DNA of 54,759 nt. It comes from Bryobacterales bacterium (GTDB lineage: Bacteria > Acidobacteriota > Terriglobia > Bryobacterales > Bryobacteraceae). Where the stretch lies: assembly GCA_003164035.1 (NCBI GenBank), contig PLRS01000066.1, forward strand, positions 1 through 54,759. Direction: 5' to 3'. Below, piece by piece: positions 34,500 to 42,639 of this stretch. The first letter of the stretch is position 1; each line of letters starts with the position of its first letter. The notes beneath the pieces were generated by a model, which made no database searches, was not told the origin of the DNA, and saw only the letters and a list, made by a program, of their open reading frames with translations. Position numbers and translations under genes: made by a program.

Positions 34500-34925
34500 T
34501 TAGACCAACTGCTCCAGATGGAACGAGCCGTTGTCTCGGATCTTGAGCCAGAAGTTCCCTTTTCTGGTCCCCATTCGGCTGCGCCGAACAGCGTCGGAGA
34601 TTTTCCGAACGGTCTCGTTGGTTCGCTCGCCCTTGTCATCGACGAACTTGATATCCTCGATGCCGATGACGTCGTAATCGTACCGCACCGCGTCGCTAAC
34701 GAAATCCTGGGAGTTCCTGGTGAGGATCGCCCATCCCCGAGCTTTTCGCTTCAGTGCGTCGTCGGTTAGCCCCTGCGACGGCATGATCACCTTGAAACCA
34801 TCGTCCTCGAGCCCAGCCTCCAGACCGCGAAGGTTCTCGTCCAACAAGATCGTGAAGTAGCCCTGCTTGGACAATTCGATCAGATCCTCTGGCTCCGACT
34901 TAGCGAACTCTTCAAAGGTTTTCAT
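34500..34925 (-). CDS. PIN-like (DUF5615-type) protein
   Basis: From ATG 34925 the protein is 141 residues. The N-terminal part (TFEEFAKSEPEDLIELSKQG) precedes a PIN-like core, ILLDENLRGLEAGLEDDGFK, and AILTRNSQDFV, a layout like DUF5615/Mut7-C PIN-like nucleases with an early Asp-Glu-Asn and a later Asp. A longer start at 34958 is possible. Unlike the pair at 2302-2843, no antitoxin gene stands next to it, so it may be an orphan toxin or have another role. It converges with the lysine operon. Confidence 0.62.
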   Translation of the reverse strand: MKTFEEFAKSEPEDLIELSKQGYFTILLDENLRGLEAGLEDDGFKVIMPSQGLTDDALKRKARGWAILTRNSQDFVSDAVRYDYDVIGIEDIKFVDDKGERTNETVRKISDAVRRSRMGTRKGNFWLKIRDNGSFHLEQLV

Positions 34926-35026
34926 GGCTCGTGAGCCGCGCTTTGAAAAACGCGGCACCTACTTTGAACTCTACCACTTCCACTCCGGCAAATCGCAAGA
35001 CCTCGCGAAGTGAGGATTGATGATCG

Positions 35027-35173
35027 CTTAGTACATCGTTTCGGAAGCTCGGCAACGCATTCGAGGGCAACCGCTACCTTACGGTCGCGGCTCGGACTGG
35101 GGCATTTCCGAGCCGCGACCGTAAGGGAGCGCTTGCCGGACGTGTGACCGTAATTGCGAAACCGAGTATTTAG
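35027..35173. repeat. MITE-like palindromic repeat, full copy 6
   Basis: This is a full copy with ends CTTAGTACATCGTTTCGGAA and CGTAATTGCGAAACCGAGTA then TTTAG. The arms are GGGCAACCGCTACCTTACGG and CCGTAAGGGAGCGCTTGCC, with matching changes against copy 1 in the TTACGG/CCGTAA pair. It occupies the divergent 335-base gap 34926-35260 between the PIN-like gene and a small membrane protein. The remainder of the gap contains no convincing gene or promoter. Confidence 0.88.
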
Positions 35174-35260
35174 TTGAAGGTCTGCCGCCCCGTGGCAAGT
35201 TTAAGGTGCCGACTTCGGCGAAATCGGGCGTTGGACCGTCCATGGTTATGGGAGAGGAGA

Positions 35261-35551
35261 ATGGGCTGGTTGTTTGCGACAGTTTTTCTGTGGGTGGCGC
35301 TTGGCAACGTCGTGCTTGTGCTACGTTCGAGGGCCCTCGGCAAACGCAGCTGCCTTGTGCCGCTCATCGGCGGACTGGCAGGAATGGCGGCCTGCTTCCT
35401 CCTCCCATTTCCATGGTTGGCTCACTGGTGGTGGGTGCCCCTGATTGCCGATCTCGGCTCAGGATTCCTGTTTGGTGTGACGGCTGTTTTCCTCGTCTGG
35501 CGTGCAATAAAAGGATCTCCCTCCGGCGGGCCGACCTCACCTCCACGGTAG
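35261..35551 (+). CDS. Small membrane protein, unknown
   Basis: This 96-residue protein has three hydrophobic stretches (LFATVFLWVALGNVVLVL, PLIGGLAGMAACFLL, and LIADLGSGFLFGVTAVFLVW). The ATG at 35261 follows a strong GGAGAGGAGA ribosome binding site. The frame is open to 35174, but the upstream part is poor coding sequence next to the repeat. I do not recognise a family. The next gene on the same strand begins about 100 bases away. Confidence 0.65.
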   Translation: MGWLFATVFLWVALGNVVLVLRSRALGKRSCLVPLIGGLAGMAACFLLPFPWLAHWWWVPLIADLGSGFLFGVTAVFLVWRAIKGSPSGGPTSPPR

Positions 35552-35658
35552 AATGAAATCTCCGCAGAGGAGCAGCGATTCTGCTTTCTACTGGCGCGGC
35601 CAGAGCCCGCTGCACCCTTTCGGGCGATCGGCCATCCAATCTAGCGCGGGAGGAGTTC

Positions 35659-36651
35659 GTGCCGAAAATCGTTCGCTTCTATGAATTGGGCGGTCCGGAA
35701 GTTCTCAAGATCGAAGACGCCCCCAGCCTGGAACCGGGCCCCGGCGAGGTCAAGTTGCGGGTTGAGGCCGTCGGCCTGAACCGCGCCGAATCCATGTATT
35801 ACCACGGCAGGTACCTGGAGCAGGTCGAACTGCCGTCGCGCATCGGCTACGAGGTTGCGGGCGTGGTGGAGGCGGTGGGCGCCGGCGTCGATCCGGCTTG
35901 GATCGGCAAGAAAACCGCCACGGTCCCAGGCTATTCGATGAATCGATACGGCGGCTTGGGCGAAGAGGCGATTGTGCCGCTGGAAGTGCTGGGCGAGTAT
36001 CCGGCCACGTTGTCTCCAGTCCAGGGCGCGGCCATCTGGATGCAGTATCTGACCGCCTATGGCGCCCTGGTGACTGTCGGCGGCGTCAAGCCCGGCGACT
36101 TCGTCTCCATTCCGGCGGCTTCGAGCAGCGTCGGTCTGGCCGCGATCCAGATCGTCAAGGCCGAGGGCGCAACCGCTATCGCGGCGACGCGCACCAGCGC
36201 CAAGCGCGCCGAATTGCTGGCCCTCGGCGCGGACCGTGTGGTGGCGACCGGGGAAGAGGACTATGTGGCGCGCGTCGGGGAGATCACCGGCGGCAAGGGC
36301 GTGCGCCTGACCTTCGATCCGGTCGGCGGGCCGTTCATCGAGAAGCTCGCGGCGGCGGCGGCGCCGGGCGGTATCATTTTCCAATATGGCGTCCTGTCTC
36401 CCGATCCCACGCCATTTCCGCTGCTTCTGGCGTTAGGAAATTCCCTGAGCATTCGCGGTTACTACCTCGGCGAGGTGACGCGGAATCCGGCGGTGTTCGA
36501 AACCGCCAAGAAGTATGTCTTCGACCGGCTGGCGGACGGGCGCTTTGTGCCCAAGATCGCCAAGACCTTTCCCTTGGCCCAAACTGTCGACGCGTATCGC
36601 TACCTCGAATCCAACCGGCAGGTGGGCAAGATCGTGATTACCGTTCCGTAG
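35659..36651 (+). CDS. Zinc-independent MDR / quinone oxidoreductase-like dehydrogenase
   Basis: This 330-residue medium-chain dehydrogenase/reductase has the N-terminal GroES-like fold with LGGPEVLKIEDAP and VGLNRAESMYYHGRY, then GYEVAGVVEAVGAGVD. The Rossmann fold contains SIPAASSSVGLAAIQIVKA, where AASSSVG replaces the usual GxGxxG form of QOR enzymes, and TFDPVGGPFIEKL. The cysteine and histidine zinc ligands of alcohol dehydrogenases are absent. It should reduce a quinone or enone with NADPH. The GTG start follows a good GGGAGGAG site. It stands alone, with a short hairpin right after the stop. Confidence 0.87.
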   Translation: MPKIVRFYELGGPEVLKIEDAPSLEPGPGEVKLRVEAVGLNRAESMYYHGRYLEQVELPSRIGYEVAGVVEAVGAGVDPAWIGKKTATVPGYSMNRYGGLGEEAIVPLEVLGEYPATLSPVQGAAIWMQYLTAYGALVTVGGVKPGDFVSIPAASSSVGLAAIQIVKAEGATAIAATRTSAKRAELLALGADRVVATGEEDYVARVGEITGGKGVRLTFDPVGGPFIEKLAAAAAPGGIIFQYGVLSPDPTPFPLLLALGNSLSIRGYYLGEVTRNPAVFETAKKYVFDRLADGRFVPKIAKTFPLAQTVDAYRYLESNRQVGKIVITVP

Positions 36652-36657
36652 TGATTC

Positions 36658-36682
36658 GTGGGGCAGGCGCTTCCGCCTGCCC
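36658..36682. repeat. Short hairpin repeat GTGGGGCAGGCG type
   Basis: A GGGCAGGCG-cttc-CGCCTGCCC-like hairpin (9-bp stem) introduced by GTG lies 7 bases after the oxidoreductase stop. An almost identical unit is at 45535-45558. It could act as a terminator-like element, but lacks a T-tract. Confidence 0.7.
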
Positions 36683-36794
36683 GCCGATTCCTACGCGGCT
36701 AACGCGGCCCCGGCTCTACGGTAGAATGACTTCTGAAGCGATGCCAAGCGAGAGACGACTGTCGCCATACATTCTGAGCCGGGTTGAGTGAGCG

Positions 36795-37649
36795 TTGCCT
36801 TCCTCCAGCTTTCGTGACCGTCTCCTGCTGGTAACGGCCGCGGTCTTATTCTCTACCGGCGGTGTCGCGGTCAAAGCTGCCAGTCTGACCGGCTGGCAGA
36901 TGGCCAGTTGCCGCTCCGGCGTCGCGGCGATCGCTCTGCTGGCGGTGCTTCCGGAGACGCGCCGCGGTTGGAACTGGCGCATCGTACCGGTGGCTGCGGC
37001 TTATGCCGCCACGCTGGTGTCCTTTGTAGTTGCCAACCGCCTCACCACCGCCGCCGACGCTATCTTCCTGCAATCCACCGCGCCGCTCTACCTGCTCCTG
37101 CTCGGCCCGGTGCTGCTGCGGGAGCCCATTCACCGCACGGACCTGTTTTTCATGGCGCCCATCGCCGTTGGACTGGCCATGTTTTTCGTCGGCGCCGAGC
37201 CCGCCGTGCGCACCGCACCCGACCCGGCGCGCGGCAACCTTTTCGGCGCCGCCAGCGGCCTCAGTTACGCCTTGGCGCTAGCCGGTCTGCGCTGGCTGGG
37301 CCGCCGCGACCGCGATTCCGGAATGGCCGCGGTGGTGCTGGGTAATATCCTGGCGTCGCTCGCCGCCCTGCCGCTGGCGCTTCCCATGAGGTCCATTTCC
37401 ACCGCCGATGCCGCCGTCGCCCTGTATCTCGGCGTGGTGCAGATCGGCGTCGCCTACTGGTGCGTCACCCGCGCCATGCGCCACGTTACGGCTTTCGAAG
37501 CCAATACTTTGCTGCTGTTTGAGCCCGCCCTCAATCCCATCTGGGTCTGGCTGATCCATGGCGAGCGTCCCGGCCCGTGGGCATTGACCGGTGGCGCCAT
37601 CATCCTGCTCGCCACCCTGGCCAACACCTGGCGCACCAAACGCGCGTGA
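36795..37649 (+). CDS. EamA/DMT-family transporter
   Basis: This 284-residue membrane protein has ten hydrophobic helices in two EamA halves. The first half has LLLVTAAVLFSTGGVAVKAA, ASLTGWQMASCRSGVAA and ADAIFLQSTAPLYLLLLGPV. The second has LFGAASGLSYALALAG, MRSISTADAAVALYLG and ANTLLLFEPALNPIWVWLIHGERP. It probably exports a small metabolite or amino acid. The start is TTG 36795, which has no good ribosome binding site, so the true start is uncertain by a few codons. No neighbour suggests a substrate. Confidence 0.88.
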   Translation: MPSSSFRDRLLLVTAAVLFSTGGVAVKAASLTGWQMASCRSGVAAIALLAVLPETRRGWNWRIVPVAAAYAATLVSFVVANRLTTAADAIFLQSTAPLYLLLLGPVLLREPIHRTDLFFMAPIAVGLAMFFVGAEPAVRTAPDPARGNLFGAASGLSYALALAGLRWLGRRDRDSGMAAVVLGNILASLAALPLALPMRSISTADAAVALYLGVVQIGVAYWCVTRAMRHVTAFEANTLLLFEPALNPIWVWLIHGERPGPWALTGGAIILLATLANTWRTKRA

Positions 37650-37802
37650 AGGCAGCGTCCCTAGACCCGAGTGCCATCGCCTACGTGCAATTCCACCCCC
37701 GTTGTGAGGCGGAATCTGCCGTGAGTGCCGCCCATCGAGTATGAAATAATGAAAAGGCATGGGTGAACAAGACTGGGTCGTCTCTGAAGCCCAGGCCCGA
37801 TT

Positions 37803-38432
37803 ATGTTGCCCTTGAGTTTGCTTCTTGCCTTTGGCTTGTTGCAGCCGAACGGGACGGTGATCAATTTCGATTCCGACACCCTGGGGCGGGTCCCGCCGGG
37901 GTGGTCGATTTCGACGGCCAGCCGCGGGATGCCGCCGCGCTGGGAGGTGCGGCGCGACCTCTCGGCTCCCACTCAACCCTACGTTTTGGCTCACCTTTCC
38001 AACGCCGCCGGAGCGGACCGGAGCCCGCTCGCCATTTTCGACGGTCTCAGCCTTCGCGATGCCGACGTCAGCGTCCGCATTAAAGCCGTGGCCGGCCGCG
38101 AGGATGAGATCGGCGGCGTGGTCTGGCGCTATCGCGACCCCGGCAACTATTACCTGGCGCTGGCCAACGCTCTGCTCCACAACGTGGCCATCTTCCGCGT
38201 GCAGAATGGCCGCCGGGTCGAACTCCGCGTCCCCGTTCCCCACGATATCGAGCCCAACGCCTGGAATATTCTGAAAGTCGCCGTGCGTGGCTCCCGCTTC
38301 CAGGTTTACGTCAACCACCGCCGCGTCCTGGAAGTCTACGACCACGCCTTCGCCCAGCCGGGCAAGATGGGCCTGTGGACCATGGACGATTCCCTCACCT
38401 ATTTCGACGATTTTCGCGTGTATCCCAAGTAA
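37803..38432 (+). CDS. Secreted LamG/DUF1080-like beta-sandwich protein
   Basis: This 209-residue protein starts with a short hydrophobic signal (LPLSLLLAFGLL). The mature part is a single concanavalin-like beta-sandwich: INFDSDTLGRVPPGWSIS, VSVRIKAVAGREDEIGGVVW, YYLALANALLHNVAIFRV, NILKVAVRGSRFQVYVNHRR and GLWTMDDSLTYFDDFRV. This is the layout of DUF1080 or LamG-type domains often found in Acidobacteria and Planctomycetes. Sugar binding or hydrolysis is possible, but no catalytic residues can be pointed out. It is preceded by a 150-base gap with no clear promoter. Confidence 0.72.
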   Translation: MLPLSLLLAFGLLQPNGTVINFDSDTLGRVPPGWSISTASRGMPPRWEVRRDLSAPTQPYVLAHLSNAAGADRSPLAIFDGLSLRDADVSVRIKAVAGREDEIGGVVWRYRDPGNYYLALANALLHNVAIFRVQNGRRVELRVPVPHDIEPNAWNILKVAVRGSRFQVYVNHRRVLEVYDHAFAQPGKMGLWTMDDSLTYFDDFRVYPK

Positions 38433-38498
38433 AGCGGGAGCCCCACGAAAACAACCCGTAAAGCGCTCCCGTACCGTTGCGGCGTCACGACAGGGCGC

Positions 38499-38903
38499 TT
38501 ATTCCGTGGTCGATTGGCCTCGGAAGAAGCGGGCGTATTGCTGATCGCTGGTCAGCACATGAAATCTCCACCATTCGATAACGTAGTTGGTAAGTCTGAC
38601 GCTGAAATCCGGGCGATCGGCAAGGAGTTCCAAAGAGGCGAGTTTCTCCCGGTAGGTGTCATGCTCGGCCTTATGTTCCGCGTAACCCGGGTAACCCCGT
38701 ACGCGGAGCACCAACTCCTCCCGGTGCAGATGCGATTCCGCGCAGCGACTCAACTCCTTGAGCGCTGCCGCGACGCTTCCGTCGCCGTCGCCGGCTTGGA
38801 CGCGATCCATCAGTTCGCCGAGAAGCTCGATCAGGCGGCGATGCTGGGTATCCAGCTCGGGAATGCCAACGCTGCATTTCTCGCTCCACTCCAATAGCTG
38901 CAT
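38499..38903 (-). CDS. Bacteriohemerythrin
   Basis: From ATG 38903 the protein is 134 residues and starts LLEWSEKCSVGIPELDTQHR, the standard beginning of bacterial hemerythrins (H21 is the first iron ligand). Other expected ligands are visible: the His and Glu of SHLHREELVLR, HKAEHDTY, and the C-terminal WWRFHVLTSDQQYARFF. It should bind oxygen at a diiron site, for oxygen delivery or sensing. Its GYAEHKAEHDTY helix and length are normal. It stands alone on the minus strand. Confidence 0.92.
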   Translation of the reverse strand: MQLLEWSEKCSVGIPELDTQHRRLIELLGELMDRVQAGDGDGSVAAALKELSRCAESHLHREELVLRVRGYPGYAEHKAEHDTYREKLASLELLADRPDFSVRLTNYVIEWWRFHVLTSDQQYARFFRGQSTTE

Positions 38904-39060
38904 CCCCCAAGAACCTCCTCTGTATTTATCGGCTCGGATCGCCGATTGCAAGAGGTGTAAAACGAAGCGTAAAACGAAACGCGAAAGCCCGCCTAGGGCG
39001 CCCCTTCATTCGCGCAGTCGCGCACCTCATTTGCGGGTCTGAGTTATCGTAGTTAGAACC

Positions 39061-39666
39061 TCATTCCGGATTGAACTCGAACACGTCCGTATTCGTCCGC
39101 ACCACCAACTTCCCGCCGGTCAGCGGTTTCCCTTCATTGGCGAAAAATACCGCGCCATCGGTGGATTCGCTCGGCGCCAGTTTGGTCTGCACCATCGCCA
39201 GGGCGCTGGCCGCGGCCGCGGCTTTGAGCCTGCTCCCGCTGAACGCCAGCGCCGCCTGTCGCCGCGATTCGTAACCGTTGGTCGATCGCAGGTGGGGATT
39301 GCCGTAGATCGAGGTTTCGTACTGGGTCACCAGCTTGACCACGTCGCCGCCATTGCCCTTCTGCATCAGCATGTCGATCACGGTGCGCGCCGGGACCGCG
39401 TGCAGCGTCCCCACATCCTCGGCGCGTTCATAGAAGAAATCTTCCGGGCGGATCACGTAGGGGCCGTGCGAACCGTTGGAAACCGCAACCTGAATGATGG
39501 CATACTCGTGCAGATGGTTCTCCAGGTGAGCGTACATCACGGTGACGCCCGACTTGGTCAACGTCTGGTACTTCATGCCATTGGATTGAAACTCAATCAC
39601 CTGAGCCATGGCGGCGTTCCCGGCCAGGCCGAGACACACCACCGCCAACCCCGGAAACCGCAGCAT
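39061..39666 (-). CDS. Secreted protein, unknown
   Basis: This 201-residue protein has a clear signal peptide (LRFPGLAVVCLGLAGNAAMAQ). The mature part begins VIEFQSNGMKYQTLTKSGVT and contains VAVSNGSHGPYVIRPEDFFY, a helical middle, and a C-terminal VFFANEGKPLTGGKLVVRTN that looks like a beta-sandwich end. I do not recognise the family by name. It is divergent from the methyltransferase gene (33-base gap), so the two may share a control region. Confidence 0.7.
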   Translation of the reverse strand: MLRFPGLAVVCLGLAGNAAMAQVIEFQSNGMKYQTLTKSGVTVMYAHLENHLHEYAIIQVAVSNGSHGPYVIRPEDFFYERAEDVGTLHAVPARTVIDMLMQKGNGGDVVKLVTQYETSIYGNPHLRSTNGYESRRQAALAFSGSRLKAAAAASALAMVQTKLAPSESTDGAVFFANEGKPLTGGKLVVRTNTDVFEFNPE

Positions 39667-39699
39667 GAGACCATATTAAACGATAGCGACAGCCGATTT

Positions 39700-40626
39700 A
39701 TGACGAAATTCGTGTGCAACCTGTGTGGCGCCCCGAACCGGCTTCCCCCCGGTCCCATCGATCGCGAGGCGCCCAGTTGCGGCGGCTGCGGGTCCAACGT
39801 GCGTGTGCGCGGCCTGCTCCAGGCCTTGTCCCGCGAGCTTTTCGGACTGAACCTGGCACTTCCCGATTTCCCCCGCGTCCATAGCCTGCGCGGCCTCGGC
39901 TGCAGCGACGCCGCTCCCTACGCCGGCCGGTTGCGCGATAAGTTCGATTACCGCAACACTTTCTACGACCGCGAGCCGCGCCTGGACCTCACCGCCATCC
40001 CGCCCACCGAATTCGGTCTTTACGACTTCGTGCTGGCCAGCGAGGTCTTCGAGCACGTGCCGCCGCCGGTGGAGGCGGTCTTTGCCCAGGTGTGCCGGTT
40101 GCTGAAGCCGAATGGCCTGCTGGTGCTGACGGTTCCCTATTCGCTAGATCCCGTCACCGTGGAGCATTTCCCGCAATTGAATCAATTCGGTCTGGCGCAC
40201 GTGGGCGGCCAAACCGTGCTGGTGAATCGCACCGCGGACGGACACCTGGAAGCCACCGGCGAACTGGTGTTTCATGTCGGCTGCACCGGACCGGCCGCCG
40301 AAATGCGCCTGTTTTCCGAGAGCGGCCTGCGTGCCTCGCTTCAGGCCGCCGGCTTCCCCGACGTCCGCTTCTATATCGACGACTACCCGCCGTTCGGCAT
40401 TGTGCGCGCCGAAAATTGGTCGCTGCCCCTGGTGGCTCGACGCGGGCCGTTCGCCCTCGACGCGGAGGCGGCGCGCGAGGTTGTGGAACAATGGCGCGAC
40501 GCCCACTACGAGCTCAAACGCCTGGGCAAAACCATCTGGCATAGGGTGGGCCGCAAGCTGTTTCGCACCGGGCGGAAGCTGGGCGTACTGCCGGTGCCAC
40601 CGCCGCCCGAAAACCTGCCACAATAG
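39700..40626 (+). CDS. SAM-dependent methyltransferase with N-terminal zinc ribbon
   Basis: This 308-residue protein starts with a zinc-ribbon-like pair of CxxC motifs (C6, C9 in CNLCGAPN; C27, C30 in CGGCGSNV) and continues into a class I methyltransferase-like domain. LYDFVLASEVFEHVPPPVEA is the methyltransferase motif near the active site, and AQVCRLLKPNGLLVLTVPY is the following strand. The classic GxGxG loop is reduced to LRGLGCSD. The C-terminal part is basic (HRVGRKLFRTGRKLG). It may modify sugars or lipids of the envelope, as many EVFEH-type enzymes do, but this is not shown. Confidence 0.8.
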   Translation: MTKFVCNLCGAPNRLPPGPIDREAPSCGGCGSNVRVRGLLQALSRELFGLNLALPDFPRVHSLRGLGCSDAAPYAGRLRDKFDYRNTFYDREPRLDLTAIPPTEFGLYDFVLASEVFEHVPPPVEAVFAQVCRLLKPNGLLVLTVPYSLDPVTVEHFPQLNQFGLAHVGGQTVLVNRTADGHLEATGELVFHVGCTGPAAEMRLFSESGLRASLQAAGFPDVRFYIDDYPPFGIVRAENWSLPLVARRGPFALDAEAAREVVEQWRDAHYELKRLGKTIWHRVGRKLFRTGRKLGVLPVPPPPENLPQ

Positions 40627-40629
40627 GGC

Positions 40630-41244
40630 ATGGCGTCGGCAGTTCCGGCTCCTCTCCGATGGTTCGCAGCCGCCCTGGCGGTTGCCGCGGTTTTGGCCGC
40701 CCAGTCGCAGAAACCGGCGGATCTGGCTATGGGAAAGCTGCTGGTGTCGCCGCGCCAATCTCCCGACCCTTCCTTCGCCGAATCGGTGATTCTGCTGCTG
40801 CATTACGACGGTCAGTCCGCCCTGGGTCTCATGATCAACCGCCGCACCACCGTACCGATCGCGCGCGTGCTGCGCGACTTCAGCGGTCTCGGCCAGCGCC
40901 CGGACGTGATCTACCTCGGCGGCCCGGTGGAGCGGACCAGCGCCATGGCCCTGGTTCGCGCCGGCGCCAAACCGGACGGCGCCACCGCGGTTACCGGCAA
41001 GGTCTATCTGCTGATGGCGCGGCAGGCTTTAGAGAAGGCGTTGGCCGCGGAGAGGGGCCCAGGGGACCTGCGAATCTATGCCGGATACTGCGGCTGGGGT
41101 CCGGGCCAGCTTGACGCCGAAACGCGGCTGGGCGGCTGGTTCATTTTCAACCGCGGCGCGGAACTGGCGTTCGATGGCAATCCGGACACGGTCTGGTCGC
41201 GGCTCATCTCGGAAACCGAAGCCGGACTCGCCATGCTGCGCTGA
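40630..41244 (+). CDS. YqgE/AlgH-family protein with an apparent signal peptide
   Basis: This 204-residue protein contains a complete AlgH/YqgE (UPF0301) domain: GKLLVSPRQSPDPSFAESVI, LLLHYDGQSALGLMINRRT, VIYLGGPVERTSAMAL and RIYAGYCGWGPGQLDAE. What differs is the front: APLRWFAAALAVAAVLAAQS looks like a Sec signal peptide, while typical AlgH proteins are cytoplasmic and start directly at the domain. The start at 40630 is 3 bases after the methyltransferase stop, so the two are likely co-translated. Function of the family is not settled. Confidence 0.83.
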   Translation: MASAVPAPLRWFAAALAVAAVLAAQSQKPADLAMGKLLVSPRQSPDPSFAESVILLLHYDGQSALGLMINRRTTVPIARVLRDFSGLGQRPDVIYLGGPVERTSAMALVRAGAKPDGATAVTGKVYLLMARQALEKALAAERGPGDLRIYAGYCGWGPGQLDAETRLGGWFIFNRGAELAFDGNPDTVWSRLISETEAGLAMLR

Positions 41245-41261
41245 CATCGACCGATCCGGAC

Positions 41262-41624
41262 TCAAACCCAGTCGAGCGCGCCCTTCTTGTAAGCCCACAC
41301 GTAGCCCACCGCCAGAATGGCGAGGAAGACCACGACTTCCGCTACCCCAAACCACTGCAAGCTGCCGTAGCGAACCGCCCAGGGAAACAGGAAGATGGTT
41401 TCCACGTCGAAAATGACGAACAGGATGGCGATGATATAAAAGCGTACCGTGTACCGGCCGCGCGAATCGGAGGCGGCCTTGATCCCGCACTCGTAAGCTT
41501 CCAGTTTGGTCACGAACGGCGCCGCGGGACGAACCAGCTTGGCAGCCAGGATGGCCACGATCGGAAACAGGGTGGCCAGCACCAGGAAAATCAGGATGGG
41601 AAGATAACCGCCCGGCATGACCAC
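41262..41624 (-). CDS. nuoA: NADH-quinone oxidoreductase subunit A
   Basis: This 120-residue membrane subunit of complex I has three helices. The conserved YECGIKAASDSRGRYTVRFY (about 44-63) and the following FDVETIFLFPWAV match NuoA exactly, including the Cys and acidic residues in the loop. It takes part in the NADH-to-quinone proton pump at the inner membrane. The start codon is GTG 41624 or ATG 41618. No nuoB-N genes flank it: the neighbours on both sides are on the plus strand and unrelated. It therefore seems to be an isolated copy. Confidence 0.94.
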   Translation of the reverse strand: MVMPGGYLPILIFLVLATLFPIVAILAAKLVRPAAPFVTKLEAYECGIKAASDSRGRYTVRFYIIAILFVIFDVETIFLFPWAVRYGSLQWFGVAEVVVFLAILAVGYVWAYKKGALDWV

Positions 41625-41709
41625 ACTGTAGCATGTGTGCCCAATCGCCGTGTCGCTCGCGGTCTCTCAGCCTGATGCCGCACACTGGCCATGGCGTTAC
41701 ACTTGCCCT

Positions 41710-42633
41710 ATGCGTCCTACATTTCTGCTTCTGCTAACGGCCGCGGCGTGCCTCTACGCGCAGGTCCGCTTCACTCCCGAAGACGTGGCCATCGCCATCG
41801 ATGGCAAACCGTTTACCACGTTCCACTACGGCACCGACGCGGCCAAACCCTATCTGGCTCCGCTGCGATCGGCGTCGGGGAAAATCGTCACGCGGCATTT
41901 CCCCATGCAGGAAGTCGCCGGCGAGAGTCACGATCACCTGCACCACCGTGGGCTGTGGTTCTCCTACGACGACGTCAACGGCGTCAAATTCTGGGAGAAC
42001 GACCCGTCCTATACCAAGCCGAACATGGGCCGCATCGCGGTGCGCGGCGCCGAATGGAAAGACGGCGGCAAGTCGGGTACCTTGAAGGCCGTCCTGGAGT
42101 GGCGCGACCCGAGCGGGAAAGTCCTGCTGGTGGAAAACCGCGACATGACGTTCTATTCGGACCCGAAGCTGCGCACCATCGATTTCGCCATCGCTCTCAC
42201 GGCCGTGCCGGATATCACTTTCGGGGACACCAAGGAAGGCGCGTTTGCCATCCGCCTGGCCGACGTCTTCACTGAGAAGAAGGGCGGCCGGATGGTGGAC
42301 GCCGACGGACGCAGCACCATGGCGAACGTGTGGGGGAAACGCTCGAACTGGGTCGACTATACCGCCGAAGTGGACGGCGAAAGGCTCGGCGTGGCTATCT
42401 TCGATTCCCCCCAGAACCCGCGCCATCCGACTTACTGGCACGCGCGCGATTACGGTTTGTTCGCGCTGAACCCGTTTGGCCAGAGCGCCTTCGATCCCGA
42501 CCAGAAAGAGAGCGACTGGAAATTGCCGGCCGGCCAGAAGCTGACCTTTCACTGGCGCGTGGTGATTCACCCCGGCGACGCCGAAACCGGCCACGTGGCC
42601 GATCTTTATCGCGAGTATGCGGCCGGACACTAA
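41710..42633 (+). CDS. Secreted DUF6807 (PmoA-like) protein
   Basis: From ATG 41710 the protein is 307 residues with a signal peptide (RPTFLLLLTAAACLYAQ). The domain has the DUF6807 hallmarks: GKPFTTFHYGTDAAKPYLAP near the front, SHDHLHHRGLWFSYDDVNG with its His cluster, IRLADVFTEKKGG, NVWGKRSNWVDYTAE, and HPTYWHARDYGLFALNPFGQ. Such proteins are named PmoA in some databases but are not methane monooxygenase; a carbohydrate-related role is suspected for the family. Two small genes follow on the same strand. Confidence 0.83.
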   Translation: MRPTFLLLLTAAACLYAQVRFTPEDVAIAIDGKPFTTFHYGTDAAKPYLAPLRSASGKIVTRHFPMQEVAGESHDHLHHRGLWFSYDDVNGVKFWENDPSYTKPNMGRIAVRGAEWKDGGKSGTLKAVLEWRDPSGKVLLVENRDMTFYSDPKLRTIDFAIALTAVPDITFGDTKEGAFAIRLADVFTEKKGGRMVDADGRSTMANVWGKRSNWVDYTAEVDGERLGVAIFDSPQNPRHPTYWHARDYGLFALNPFGQSAFDPDQKESDWKLPAGQKLTFHWRVVIHPGDAETGHVADLYREYAAGH

Positions 42634-42639
42634 GTGCCA

